From Achromobacter xylosoxidans (lineage in GTDB: Bacteria; Pseudomonadota; Gammaproteobacteria; Burkholderiales; Burkholderiaceae_B): a stretch of DNA of 64,000 bases. The translations under genes and the position numbers were made by a program. Positions 35,539 through 44,167 of the stretch are shown piece by piece. The stretch is from contig NZ_LN831029.1 of the NCBI RefSeq assembly GCF_001457475.1, positions 1,178,001 through 1,242,000 on the forward strand. Direction: 5' to 3'. Position 1 is the stretch's first letter; every line of letters begins with the position of its first letter. The notes below the pieces were generated by a model, which did no database searches, had not been told where the DNA came from, and saw only the letters and a list, made by a program, of their open reading frames with translations.

Positions 35539-36759
35539 TCATAGCCTGGCGTCTCGCCCTGCAGGCAGTGCAACCATCAACTCGATGAACAAAATCGTCG
35601 CCAGGATCAGGATCGGCACATTCCAGTCACCCGTGTGATGGTAGATCGCACCCACCAGCAACGGCCCCGCCACAGCGATCAGGTAGCCCACGGTCTGAGC
35701 CATGGCCGAGAGCCGGGTCGCGGTATCCACGCTGGCCGCCTTGGCCACGAATAGGAAGGCACCCAGCGACGGTCCCGCGCCCTGGCCGAAGCCCAGCACC
35801 AGCGCCCAGATGATGGCGGTGCCGCCCGGCGCATACCAAAGGCCCAGCGTGCCGACCAGGCAGGTGAGCACCGTCATGGCGATCCAGGGCCGCTGGTCCG
35901 GCTTGCGGGCGGCCAGCAGCGGGGTCACGAAGCTGCCCACCATCAGGCTGACCTGCGATGCGGAGAAGACCATCGCCGCCGCGGCCTGGCTGCTGCCGCG
36001 ATCCATCAGGATGGTCGGCATCCACGGCAGGAAGACGTACAGGTTGAGCGCCTGCAAGCCGAAGAACAGGGTGATGGACCAGGCCATGCCGCTGCGATAA
36101 ACGTTGACGACAACGGGTGCGCCTCGCGCGGCCACGGGCATGGGCGCGGCCGCCTTGCCGATCTGCGGCAGCCAGACCACCATCGCCAGGACGGCGGGAA
36201 CCGTCCACAGGCCCAGCGAGCGGTACGCCGCTTGCGTATCCCCGCCCATCCACTGGAACAGCGGGAAGGCACCGGCCGCGCCGAGTACCGCACCCACGCC
36301 CAGCATCAACGCGTAGATGCCCATGACCATGCCCATGCGCTGCGGGCCGAAGCGCTTGCGCGCCAGCGCCGGCATGATCACGTTCATTACGGCAATGCCC
36401 GCGCTGCCGATGACAGTGCCGAGGATCAAGGCCGTTTCACCGAAGCCGCGAATGCCGCAGCCGATCACCAGCAGCATCAGTGCCAGAAACAGTGCCCGCT
36501 CCTCTCCCAACCAGCGCCGCAGATGGACACCAGGAATCGAGAAGATACCCAGCAAGGCCAGTGGCAGGGCGGTTACCAGGAGGGTGGAGGCAAACCCCAG
36601 CGCCAGATTCTGCAGCAGCGGTCCGACCGTGGCGAAGATCAGCCGCAGGTTCAGCGCAACCAGGATGAAACCCGCCCACAACAGCCATGAGGCGGCCAGT
36701 GACTTGGGCGGTGCCTTGGCACTCGTTACGTTGGTCATGTCAATGTGTCCGTCTTGCAT
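35539..36759 (-). CDS. MFS transporter, CynX/NimT-like
   Basis: 406 residues, about 12 membrane helices (LLWAGFILVALNLRLIFATV at the start, PGVHLRRWLGEERALFLAL in loop 2-3). This is the CynX/NimT branch of the major facilitator family, which moves small anions or drugs. It starts 17 bases after the siderophore-type MFS gene, so it ends the TonB receptor operon. Within a metal-uptake cluster it may export or import a small chelator or ligand (inference). An internal start at 36738 is an alternative. Confidence 0.8.
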   Translation of the reverse strand: MQDGHIDMTNVTSAKAPPKSLAASWLLWAGFILVALNLRLIFATVGPLLQNLALGFASTLLVTALPLALLGIFSIPGVHLRRWLGEERALFLALMLLVIGCGIRGFGETALILGTVIGSAGIAVMNVIMPALARKRFGPQRMGMVMGIYALMLGVGAVLGAAGAFPLFQWMGGDTQAAYRSLGLWTVPAVLAMVVWLPQIGKAAAPMPVAARGAPVVVNVYRSGMAWSITLFFGLQALNLYVFLPWMPTILMDRGSSQAAAAMVFSASQVSLMVGSFVTPLLAARKPDQRPWIAMTVLTCLVGTLGLWYAPGGTAIIWALVLGFGQGAGPSLGAFLFVAKAASVDTATRLSAMAQTVGYLIAVAGPLLVGAIYHHTGDWNVPILILATILFIELMVALPAGRDARL

Positions 36760-36776
36760 GGTTCATGTCCTGTGCG

Positions 36777-38009
36777 TCACCGATGCGTCCGGGTTGGCTC
36801 GTGGGTGAAGATGTGGTTTCGTACGAACCAGGCCAGCAGCGTGACCAGCCCCAGTCCTGCCATCAGGCTTGCCAGCATGCCCGGATAGCCACCCGCATCC
36901 AGCAGCATCCCCGCCAGCATCGGTACCAGCGTGCGGCCGATCACGAACAGGCTGGACTGGATGCCATAGTCAAGTGCCGACAGCCCGGTGCGGGTGTGGT
37001 GCATCATCAGCCCGAACACCAGCCCGGCCGATGCCCCCATCATCAAGGCGACGACCATGCTGGCTGCGATCAGAGCATCCGAGCCCAGGTTGAGCACGAC
37101 GGCAGCCGCCAGCGTGCCCAGGGCCAGCAGATTGCAAACAGCGAACAGCGGCAAGGCACCGCTTCTGCGGGAAACCCAGCTCCCCGCCATGCTGGCGATG
37201 GCGGCCACCAGCCCGCCGCCGACGCCCACGATCATCGCGATCCGCTCGGGCGCGAATCCCTGGTCGAGCATCAGCGGCTTGAGATACACCCAGACCGCGC
37301 CGATCAGCGGGTAATACAGCACCAGCAGCACTGCCCAGACGCGATGCTGGGGAACGGTGAACCAGCCCAGCCACTCGCGCAGCCCCGCGCGAGGCACAAC
37401 GACGGCGGACGCGGCCAGGATTTTTCCTTCCCGTGGCTTGAGCCATGGCACGAGCACGACAGCAGACTGCATGCCAAGCGCCAGCACATAGAACGGCCAG
37501 GCCCAGCCGAGCCGGGTTTGCAGCATCAACATCAGGCCGCCACCCACGATGGCGCCCAGCGAAGTTGCAGCCGAACGGATCGCCCCGGCACGCATGCGCT
37601 CGGATTCAGGCAGTACCCGTATCGCCAGCGCATTGACCGGAACGTCGGCCCAGGTGCCGAACAGGCTGACCAGCATGGCCAGCGCGAACAGCAAGGCGTA
37701 AGGTGTGCTGCGCAGGTCGTGCATGCCCAGCAGCAGCAACGCACCGGCATAGCCCAGGCCCAACAGGATGGCCCAGTTGCGATAGCTGCCCTCCATCTGC
37801 CCCAACCGCCAGCGATCGACGGGTGTGGCCAGCACGAACTTGAGCATGGCAGGCAGGCCCGCCATCTGGATCAGGCCGATGTCGGTGCCGCTCCAGCCGT
37901 GCTGGCGCATGACCAGCGGCAGGCCTACGAACAGGTAGATCACCGGCGCGGTCAGCATGAGGTTGAGCCAGCCCAGCAGCAATTGCTGCGGCCACCAGGA
38001 ACGGTTCAT
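36777..38009 (-). CDS. MFS transporter, RhtX/FptX siderophore-permease-like
   Basis: 410 residues from the ATG at 38009, which overlaps the methyltransferase stop (ATGA); the 633-codon frame beyond is run-on. Twelve membrane segments, with the start LLLGWLNLMLTAPVIYLFVG and the QHGWSGTDIGLIQMAGLPAM region typical of RhtX/FptX permeases. These carry ferri-siderophores such as rhizobactin 1021 or pyochelin across the inner membrane in one polypeptide. Its place in a TonB-receptor operon supports that role. Confidence 0.75.
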   Translation of the reverse strand: MNRSWWPQQLLLGWLNLMLTAPVIYLFVGLPLVMRQHGWSGTDIGLIQMAGLPAMLKFVLATPVDRWRLGQMEGSYRNWAILLGLGYAGALLLLGMHDLRSTPYALLFALAMLVSLFGTWADVPVNALAIRVLPESERMRAGAIRSAATSLGAIVGGGLMLMLQTRLGWAWPFYVLALGMQSAVVLVPWLKPREGKILAASAVVVPRAGLREWLGWFTVPQHRVWAVLLVLYYPLIGAVWVYLKPLMLDQGFAPERIAMIVGVGGGLVAAIASMAGSWVSRRSGALPLFAVCNLLALGTLAAAVVLNLGSDALIAASMVVALMMGASAGLVFGLMMHHTRTGLSALDYGIQSSLFVIGRTLVPMLAGMLLDAGGYPGMLASLMAGLGLVTLLAWFVRNHIFTHEPTRTHR

Positions 38010-39040
38010 GTCTTGAACCCCAGGTGAAGCCAGGCCGGCGCCATCGGGAAGTCGACGCGGCCCAGTGAGCGGATATCGGTGAAGCCGGCCGCCGCCATCA
38101 TCCCGGCGACTTCGCCCGGACGCGGCAGCCTGTTGCCGCGCAGCGTCACCGTGCCGTAGAACGGCATGACACGCGCCGCCAGTTCGGCATCGTCGGCCAG
38201 TTCGGCATGCGCCAGCAGCAGCCAGCCGCCGGGATTGAGCGCATCCCACATCTTGCGCACGGCGTCCCGCAGGTCGCGCAGAAAATGCAGCACCGACGAA
38301 CACCAGATCAGGTCGTAGCCATGGCCGATGCCATCCGTGTTCAGGTCGCAGCCCAGCGCCTGCAACCGCTGCGACAACCCGGCGGCGGTGATGTTCTCGC
38401 TCGCGACTTCGGCGGTTTCGGGCTGGTCGCACAGCACACCCCGCCAGCCCGGCAGGCGCTGGGCGAGCGCGATGCCGACATGGCCGGGGCCGCTGCCCAG
38501 ATCGAGCAGCCTGCCTGTTTCCGGCAAGGCGGGAAGCGTTTGCAGCAGGCGCAGCACCGCAGGAACCGTGATGACACGCTGTTCCTGCCCGATCTGCTCG
38601 CGCGCTGCCTGCGCCCAACTGCCTTTGGGCGCGGCCTCGCCCTGCGGGTCGAAGCCGTGGCGCAGCAGGGTGTCCCACTGACTAGCGAAGCGCGACAGGA
38701 AGCGGGCGCGGTACAGCCAGGCCTGGGCGCAGTTCTCCGGCGATGTCTCGACGAAGAAGCGTGCCGCCAGCGGCGATGTCACGTACTCGGTGTCCGAGGG
38801 AGCTGCCGCGGGCACCCGCCGTACCAGCAGTTCGAGGCTCCACAACAAATCCAGCCACACGACAGTCGCGCCAGGGTTCAGGTCGAGCTTTTGCGCAACG
38901 GCATCCGCAGACGTTGGCTTATCCAGGAGCGTGAACAATCGGTACTCGATGGCCTGTTCGACGGCCTGGGTCTGGATCGGCGCTGCTGCGATGTTCCAGA
39001 ACGGCTGCAAGGGGTGCGAGGTATGAAAATGCATGGTCAT
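38006..39040 (-). CDS. SAM-dependent O-methyltransferase (Methyltransf_2 type)
   Basis: 344 residues. An N-terminal dimerisation/winged-helix region (about 20-100, IEYRLFTLLDKPTSADAVAQ) precedes a Rossmann domain with SAM motif LDLGSGPG (179-186) and LIWCSSVLHFLRD. Small-molecule O-methyltransferases have this plan. It starts 3 bases after the TonB receptor stop, so it is coupled to metal uptake. It may modify an imported or endogenous chelator (inference). Confidence 0.85.
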   Translation of the reverse strand: MTMHFHTSHPLQPFWNIAAAPIQTQAVEQAIEYRLFTLLDKPTSADAVAQKLDLNPGATVVWLDLLWSLELLVRRVPAAAPSDTEYVTSPLAARFFVETSPENCAQAWLYRARFLSRFASQWDTLLRHGFDPQGEAAPKGSWAQAAREQIGQEQRVITVPAVLRLLQTLPALPETGRLLDLGSGPGHVGIALAQRLPGWRGVLCDQPETAEVASENITAAGLSQRLQALGCDLNTDGIGHGYDLIWCSSVLHFLRDLRDAVRKMWDALNPGGWLLLAHAELADDAELAARVMPFYGTVTLRGNRLPRPGEVAGMMAAAGFTDIRSLGRVDFPMAPAWLHLGFKT

Positions 39041-39043
39041 GCC

Positions 39044-41068
39044 TCACATCCGCCAGGTCAGCCGCACACCCACTTCGCGCGGCGGGCTGTAGACGGTGAC
39101 GTAGCCGCCCTGATAGCCGACCGCGTCGTAGGTCTTGTCGGCCACGTTGTGGGCGTAGGCGGCGATCTCCCAGTTCTTGTACTGGTAGCCGGCGACCAGG
39201 TTCACCAGGCCATAGCCATTGCGCTGATACTGGTTGGCGGCATCCAGGTAGATCTTGCTGCTGCCCACCATGCTGGCCTGGGCGTACCAGCCCTGCGGCG
39301 CGTCGTAGCGCAGCCCGACGTATCCGGTCAGCCTGGGCGCGAAGTTGTTGGTCTTGCCCGCGTAGTTGGCGGCACCATCCTGGAAGCTGTCGAAGGTCGT
39401 CTTGTTCCAGGCCAGTCCGCCCGTCACTCGCCAGCCGCTGCCCAGCAGGTAGTCTGCATCCAGTTCCAGCCCCTTGGACGTCGCCTTGGCTGCACTGGCG
39501 ATGTAGGTGGTTCCCGGCATGGGCTGCATCTGCACCTGCATGTTGTCCACCTTCATGACATAGGCCGCCACCGAGTAGCGCAGCCGCTTGTCCAGCGCCC
39601 AGCCCTTGAAGCCGGTTTCGTAGGACCAGTTTTCCTCGGGGTCGTAGGACGGATAGTCCAGCGCCGAAACGAAGATGTTGTAGCCACCGGCACGGATGCC
39701 TCGGCTGACACTGGCATACCACTGGTGTTCGGGCGCGAATTGATACTGCAACGCCAACTTGGGCGAGAAGTGCGTCCAGTCCTCCTTCTTCCTGACCCCG
39801 CTGGCGGGACTGGCCTCCGCCGAATTGCGCTCGATGCGCCCACCAGCCGTCAGGCTCCATGCCTCGGTCAGCGGGACGTTCCAGTTCGTGAACAACGCCA
39901 GGGACTGCGTCTCCAGCTTGGCCCGATAGTCCAGGAACATCGGCCCGCGCTGGGTGTAGTTGCGCAGCGTGTTGTCGCCTTGGTCGCCATACAGGCCGAT
40001 CAGCCAATCCGAGCGTCCCAGCTTGCCTTCCAGCCGGAGTTCCTGCGACCAGGTGCGCAGCTTGTTGTCCCGGCCGATGTACAAGCTCTCGGCCGACATG
40101 AAGTCGGTGTCCTGGAGAATCTTGTCTTCGTACTGGTTGTACGCGGTGATGGAGCGCAGGCGCAGGCCAGAAGACAGTTCATGGGAGGCATTGAGCGATA
40201 ACGTCTGCCCCAGCGAGCGGTTCCAGCTTGGCGTGCCAGATGCGACTTCCGCCCTGGGCGTGCCGACGTTGCCCCACAGCGTGGCACCATCGTCATAGGC
40301 CTGCCGCACGTAGCGCAGCACCACGTCGGTGGCGCTCGAAGGCGTCCAGCGCAGGCCGATGTTGAGATCCCGATGCGCCTTGTCGTCGTCCTTGCCGCCG
40401 GTGTGGGTGTTGTTGATGAAGCCATCCTGCTTCAGCCACGAGCCCGAGATACTCGCATACAGCCTGTCTTCGACCAGCGGCTGGCTCAGCGAGAAGCGCA
40501 GATCCCGTTTGCTGCGGCTGCCCAGCCCGGCCGAGACGCTGGCGCGTGACGTGTTGTCCATCGGCAGGCTGTGGAAGGAGATCACGCCCGACTCGGCGTT
40601 GCGCCCATACAGCGTGGACTGCGGGCCGCGCAGCACCTCGATGCGATCAACGTCGAGAAAGCTGTTCTCGAAGCTCTGTGCCGTCAGCGTAGGCACGCCA
40701 TCGACCAGCATCAGCACCGAGGTCGAGAACGAGTGGATGCTGGCCGTCAGGCCGCGCATCACCGGCGCCTTCATGCCTGGCTGGCCGAAGGGCTGGAAGG
40801 ACAGGCCAGCGACCCGGCCTTCCAGTTGCTCCATGCTCGTGATGCTGGACTGCTCCAGCTCGAACCCGTCGATCACCGCCACGCTGGCGGGAACCCGTTC
40901 TATTGGCCGCTCAACCTTGTCGGCTGTGACGGTGATGGCAGGCAGCTCGGTGGCGGTGTTGTCTGTGACCGCTTCAGAGGCGTTTTCGGCAACCGCCGCG
41001 ACAGGTAACGCGAGTATCGGTAAAGCAAGCAGGATAGCGTGATGGCACGCGCTGAATTCGTATTTCAT
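39044..41068 (-). CDS. TonB-dependent receptor, FyuA-like
   Basis: 674 residues from the ATG at 41068 (MKYEF); an upstream TTG at 41080 is unlikely. The signal peptide ends around AVAENA. The plug domain has ITVTADKVERPIERVPASVA and IEVLRGPQSTLYGRNAESGV, and the barrel ends in an aromatic residue region VRLTWRM. The sequence is of the FyuA/pesticin-receptor group that imports siderophores. It is the first gene of a leftward operon whose promoter carries a Fur-box-like palindrome, shared with the divergent AraC gene. Confidence 0.88.
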   Translation of the reverse strand: MKYEFSACHHAILLALPILALPVAAVAENASEAVTDNTATELPAITVTADKVERPIERVPASVAVIDGFELEQSSITSMEQLEGRVAGLSFQPFGQPGMKAPVMRGLTASIHSFSTSVLMLVDGVPTLTAQSFENSFLDVDRIEVLRGPQSTLYGRNAESGVISFHSLPMDNTSRASVSAGLGSRSKRDLRFSLSQPLVEDRLYASISGSWLKQDGFINNTHTGGKDDDKAHRDLNIGLRWTPSSATDVVLRYVRQAYDDGATLWGNVGTPRAEVASGTPSWNRSLGQTLSLNASHELSSGLRLRSITAYNQYEDKILQDTDFMSAESLYIGRDNKLRTWSQELRLEGKLGRSDWLIGLYGDQGDNTLRNYTQRGPMFLDYRAKLETQSLALFTNWNVPLTEAWSLTAGGRIERNSAEASPASGVRKKEDWTHFSPKLALQYQFAPEHQWYASVSRGIRAGGYNIFVSALDYPSYDPEENWSYETGFKGWALDKRLRYSVAAYVMKVDNMQVQMQPMPGTTYIASAAKATSKGLELDADYLLGSGWRVTGGLAWNKTTFDSFQDGAANYAGKTNNFAPRLTGYVGLRYDAPQGWYAQASMVGSSKIYLDAANQYQRNGYGLVNLVAGYQYKNWEIAAYAHNVADKTYDAVGYQGGYVTVYSPPREVGVRLTWRM

Positions 41069-41130
41069 GCGGTAATCCAAGTCAAGAGCAGGCGCCCATT
41101 CGCCCTTGGATCACTATAAAATCTGAATAG

Positions 41131-41145
41131 AAATGAATATCATTT
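41131..41145. promoter_or_regulatory. Fur-box-like palindrome between FyuA-like receptor and AraC regulator
   Basis: AAATGA-ATA-TCATTT is a perfect 6-3-6 palindrome in an AT-rich intergenic region. It keeps the AATGA...ATCATT core of the Fur consensus (11 of 19 positions). It sits 63 bases from the receptor start and 87 from the AraC start, so both promoters could be iron-repressed. Confidence 0.5.
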
Positions 41146-41231
41146 AACTATTTGGCAAATCGGATTCATGTTTTGGCATTTCGGAGTGAGACCGTCTCGC
41201 TGAAGGAGAAGACCGAAACGAAGGGGGTGAC

Positions 41232-42200
41232 ATGACCTACCGTCTCAACGCGGCGGACACGGCCGAGCCGACACGCCTCGGCCAGGGCATCTGGCTGCGC
41301 ACGCAATTGCCGACTGAGCTTGGCGACTGCACCAGTGACGTGTGCCGCCTGGACGACGGACTGGCACTGGCCTACGCCCACTATCGTCCCCGATATGACC
41401 TGCTGGAGCAGAGCATCATGGAAAGGCAGGGCCGTTCCATGACCATTACCGTGGCGCTGGAAGGTGAATCCAGCACCCTCGGCATCGATGGCCAGCGCTT
41501 CGACTTCATCGCCGGCCACAGTACCGTGGCTGCTTTTTCCAGCGTGCGCGGTGAACGCCGCTTTCCTGCTGATCGCTCGATCCGCCAGTTACGGGTGATT
41601 GCCAGCGAACCGCTGTTGCAGCGCTACCGTCTTGGGCACCTGCTCGATGGTGTGTGCAACGACTATAGCGCACGCCACCTTCATTTCGGCCGGCATGGCG
41701 GTGCCACCCAGCGGCTGGCCCAGGCATTGGTGCATCTGCACGACCGCGATGCCGGCCTGCTCGACCTGCAGATCGCCGCGCTTGGCCTGCTGGCCGAACA
41801 GACCCGGGAATTCCAGCCACCCACTGTTGTCTCCGGCAAGCTGCGTGCGGACGATCAGGGGCGCATGCTTCAAGCCCGCGACCTGCTGATGCGCGAGTAC
41901 GGCCGGCCGCTGACCGTCGCCTGGCTGTGCGCCACCGTCGGCACCAACGAGTTCAAGCTCAAGCAGGGTTTCCGCGAACTGTTTGGCACCAGTCCCCACC
42001 GCATGCTCACCGACATCCGCATGCAAAGGGCTTGGGAACTGCTGGAAACAGGCCAGCACGTCTCTACCGTGGCCTACCAGGTCGGCTACCAGCACCTGTC
42101 CAGTTTCAGTGCCGCGTTCGAGCGCTACTACGGCCGTACACCCAAATCCGTGGCGAATCCGCCCAAGGACATCCAGCCAGGCCCACACGATGACCAATGA
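41232..42200 (+). CDS. AraC-family regulator, PchR/YbtA-like
   Basis: 322 residues. The C-terminal double HTH is clear at about 215-310: PLTVAWLCATVGTNEFKLKQ, then GFRELFGTSPHRMLTDIRMQ and VAYQVGYQHLSSFSAAFERY. The N-terminal region is ligand-binding. PchR and YbtA activate siderophore receptor genes when they sense the ferri-siderophore; the divergent FyuA-like receptor makes this the obvious role. A GGGGG site precedes the ATG, and the end overlaps the next gene by 11 bases. Confidence 0.88.
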   Translation: MTYRLNAADTAEPTRLGQGIWLRTQLPTELGDCTSDVCRLDDGLALAYAHYRPRYDLLEQSIMERQGRSMTITVALEGESSTLGIDGQRFDFIAGHSTVAAFSSVRGERRFPADRSIRQLRVIASEPLLQRYRLGHLLDGVCNDYSARHLHFGRHGGATQRLAQALVHLHDRDAGLLDLQIAALGLLAEQTREFQPPTVVSGKLRADDQGRMLQARDLLMREYGRPLTVAWLCATVGTNEFKLKQGFRELFGTSPHRMLTDIRMQRAWELLETGQHVSTVAYQVGYQHLSSFSAAFERYYGRTPKSVANPPKDIQPGPHDDQ

Positions 42201-44091
42201 ATCCCCAGCGCTCTCCGCTGTTCCCTCCACACTTCGCATTCCGCTGGCCGCACGGGCGCTGGGGGGCAAGCTGTTTCCGGAGATGGCGGTGGACGACCGG
42301 TATGCCATCGAGGCCTTGGCCCGCATGGGCGACGATGGCAGCCAATGGTTGAGCGACCGCAAGAGCATCTATGGCACGCTGGCGCGCACCCGGCGCTTTC
42401 GCGACCAGGCCCGCGACTTCGTGGCCCGCCATCCCGATGCGCAGGTGGTCAACCTCGGCTGCGGCCTGAGCGACTACCTGCAATGGATCGACAACGACCA
42501 GGTGCGCATGCTGGACGTCGACCTGTCGGAAGTGATGGCGATTCGCCGCGAGATCCTGCCGCCGCGGCACGAACGTCATGTGCTGGCCGAACTCGATCTC
42601 ACCGCACCCGACTGGTGGGAGCGCCTCGGCCTGCCCGCCAGCCGCGACGCGGCCCCGGTGTTCCTGATGAGCGAAGGCGTCTTCATGTACCTGCAGCCGC
42701 CTATCGTCAACGCCGCACTCGCCACCTTCGGCGAGCGCGCCCCGGCCGGCTCGGTATTGACCTTTGACGCGATGTGCTGGCTGGCCGTGGGCCGCGCCAA
42801 ACACCATCGCTCGGTCAAGCACACTGAAGCGGAATTTGGCTGGGGGCCGCGCAGGTTGGCCGATCTCACCGCTGCGCATCCGCGCCTGACTTTGCAGGCC
42901 GCGTATCAGGTCATGGGCGGCTACAGCCTGTTTTACAAGCTGTTGCAATCCACGTTCAAGGCGCTGATGGGCGTGCCGTTCTATGCGGTATACACCGTCG
43001 AAGCACAGGATGCGGCGGTCGCCCGAGCAGGCAAGCTCGCGGCCATTCGGCTCTCCCTTTCCAACGGCTCATCAGACCCTCCCATGAACGACCGCATTGA
43101 CACCGTGACTGCGCTGGAAGCCCGGGTGGGTACCCGCCCAGAGGCCGCCAACCTGAAAGTCATCGACCATCTGGACGCGCATGCACAGCGCTGGCTGGCG
43201 GCTTCGCCGCTGGCGTGTCTGGGCTTCAGCAATGCGGACCGGATCGACGTGACCCTTGCCGGCGGTGCGCCGGGGTTCACCGCCACCGTCGATGCTGGAT
43301 CGCTTCGCCTGCCGCGTACCGCCCTGGACGATGCCGAACCAGCCCAGGTTCATCGCGGCGTCGGTGTGCTGTTCCTCGTTCCAGGTCTGGGGGAAACGCT
43401 GCGCGTCAACGGCATCGTCCAGGGCGTGGATGATCACCATGTCACGATCGCCGTGCGGGAATGCTATGGGCATTGCGCCAAGGCGCTGCTGCGCTCGAAC
43501 TTCTGGCATCCCGCAGCAGGGAGCGTTCCGGCGACCGATGAGGGGACGTTCCTCTCGGCGGCGCGCTTCATGGCGCTGGCCTCCTGCGATGCCGAGGGGC
43601 AGACCGATGTCAGCCCCAAGGGCGATCCGGCAGGCTGGCTGGTGCAGCGGCACGGGGACGGCATCTGCTTCGCGGATCGCCCCGGCAACCGGCGCACGGA
43701 CAGCTTCAGGAATTTTCTGACGCGCCCGCATGCCGTAGCGCTGCTGATCGTTCCCGGCTGCGCCCAGGTGGCTCTGGTGCAAGGGCCTGTCCAGTTGCTT
43801 GCCGATCCAGACCTCTGCGCGGCCTTCGCGGTCAATGAGAAGACGCAAAAGCTGGTCACGCACATCGCCGCGCCTGCGGTTGAACTGCGCGAAAGCGCCG
43901 CACTGCTGCGCGCCGCGCCTTGGACTGCATCGACACCATCGGCCGACATCGACCCGGCAGCGCTGTTTGCCGCGCATGTGAAACTGAACCGGACACGCGG
44001 CCTGGGCGCGGCGTTAGTCCGAGCCGCAGTTTCCGTTCCGGGTCTGATGCGCAAGGGATTGGAAAAGGACTACAAGCGTAATTTGTACTGA
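42190..44091 (+). CDS. Fusion of LCM-type SAM methyltransferase and PNPOx-like flavin domain
   Basis: 633 residues from the ATG at 42190. Residues 1-285 are a leucine-carboxyl-methyltransferase/PPM-like SAM enzyme (VVNLGCGLSDYLQWIDND, FLMSEGVFMYLQPP). Residues 300-633 are a PNPOx-type split barrel (FLSAARFMALASCDAEGQTD, VSPKGDPAGW, FADRPGNRRTDSFRNFL). An internal ATG at 43084 begins the second domain, as if two genes have fused. It is coupled to the AraC gene and so belongs to the iron-responsive half. Substrates are unknown; methylation and flavin-dependent oxidation of one small molecule is an inference. Confidence 0.78.
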   Translation: MTNESPALSAVPSTLRIPLAARALGGKLFPEMAVDDRYAIEALARMGDDGSQWLSDRKSIYGTLARTRRFRDQARDFVARHPDAQVVNLGCGLSDYLQWIDNDQVRMLDVDLSEVMAIRREILPPRHERHVLAELDLTAPDWWERLGLPASRDAAPVFLMSEGVFMYLQPPIVNAALATFGERAPAGSVLTFDAMCWLAVGRAKHHRSVKHTEAEFGWGPRRLADLTAAHPRLTLQAAYQVMGGYSLFYKLLQSTFKALMGVPFYAVYTVEAQDAAVARAGKLAAIRLSLSNGSSDPPMNDRIDTVTALEARVGTRPEAANLKVIDHLDAHAQRWLAASPLACLGFSNADRIDVTLAGGAPGFTATVDAGSLRLPRTALDDAEPAQVHRGVGVLFLVPGLGETLRVNGIVQGVDDHHVTIAVRECYGHCAKALLRSNFWHPAAGSVPATDEGTFLSAARFMALASCDAEGQTDVSPKGDPAGWLVQRHGDGICFADRPGNRRTDSFRNFLTRPHAVALLIVPGCAQVALVQGPVQLLADPDLCAAFAVNEKTQKLVTHIAAPAVELRESAALLRAAPWTASTPSADIDPAALFAAHVKLNRTRGLGAALVRAAVSVPGLMRKGLEKDYKRNLY

Positions 44092-44167
44092 GTCAAGAAA
44101 CTCCAAAAAGAGGAAATGATGGGTGGGAGCAGGGATCCATTCGATGCATCATTACTGCTTCATGGCA

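Noticed and set aside
36687..38027. 446-codon rightward frame rich in His/Gln/Arg
   Set aside because: Composition typical of antisense of a membrane protein; the MFS gene is on the other strand.
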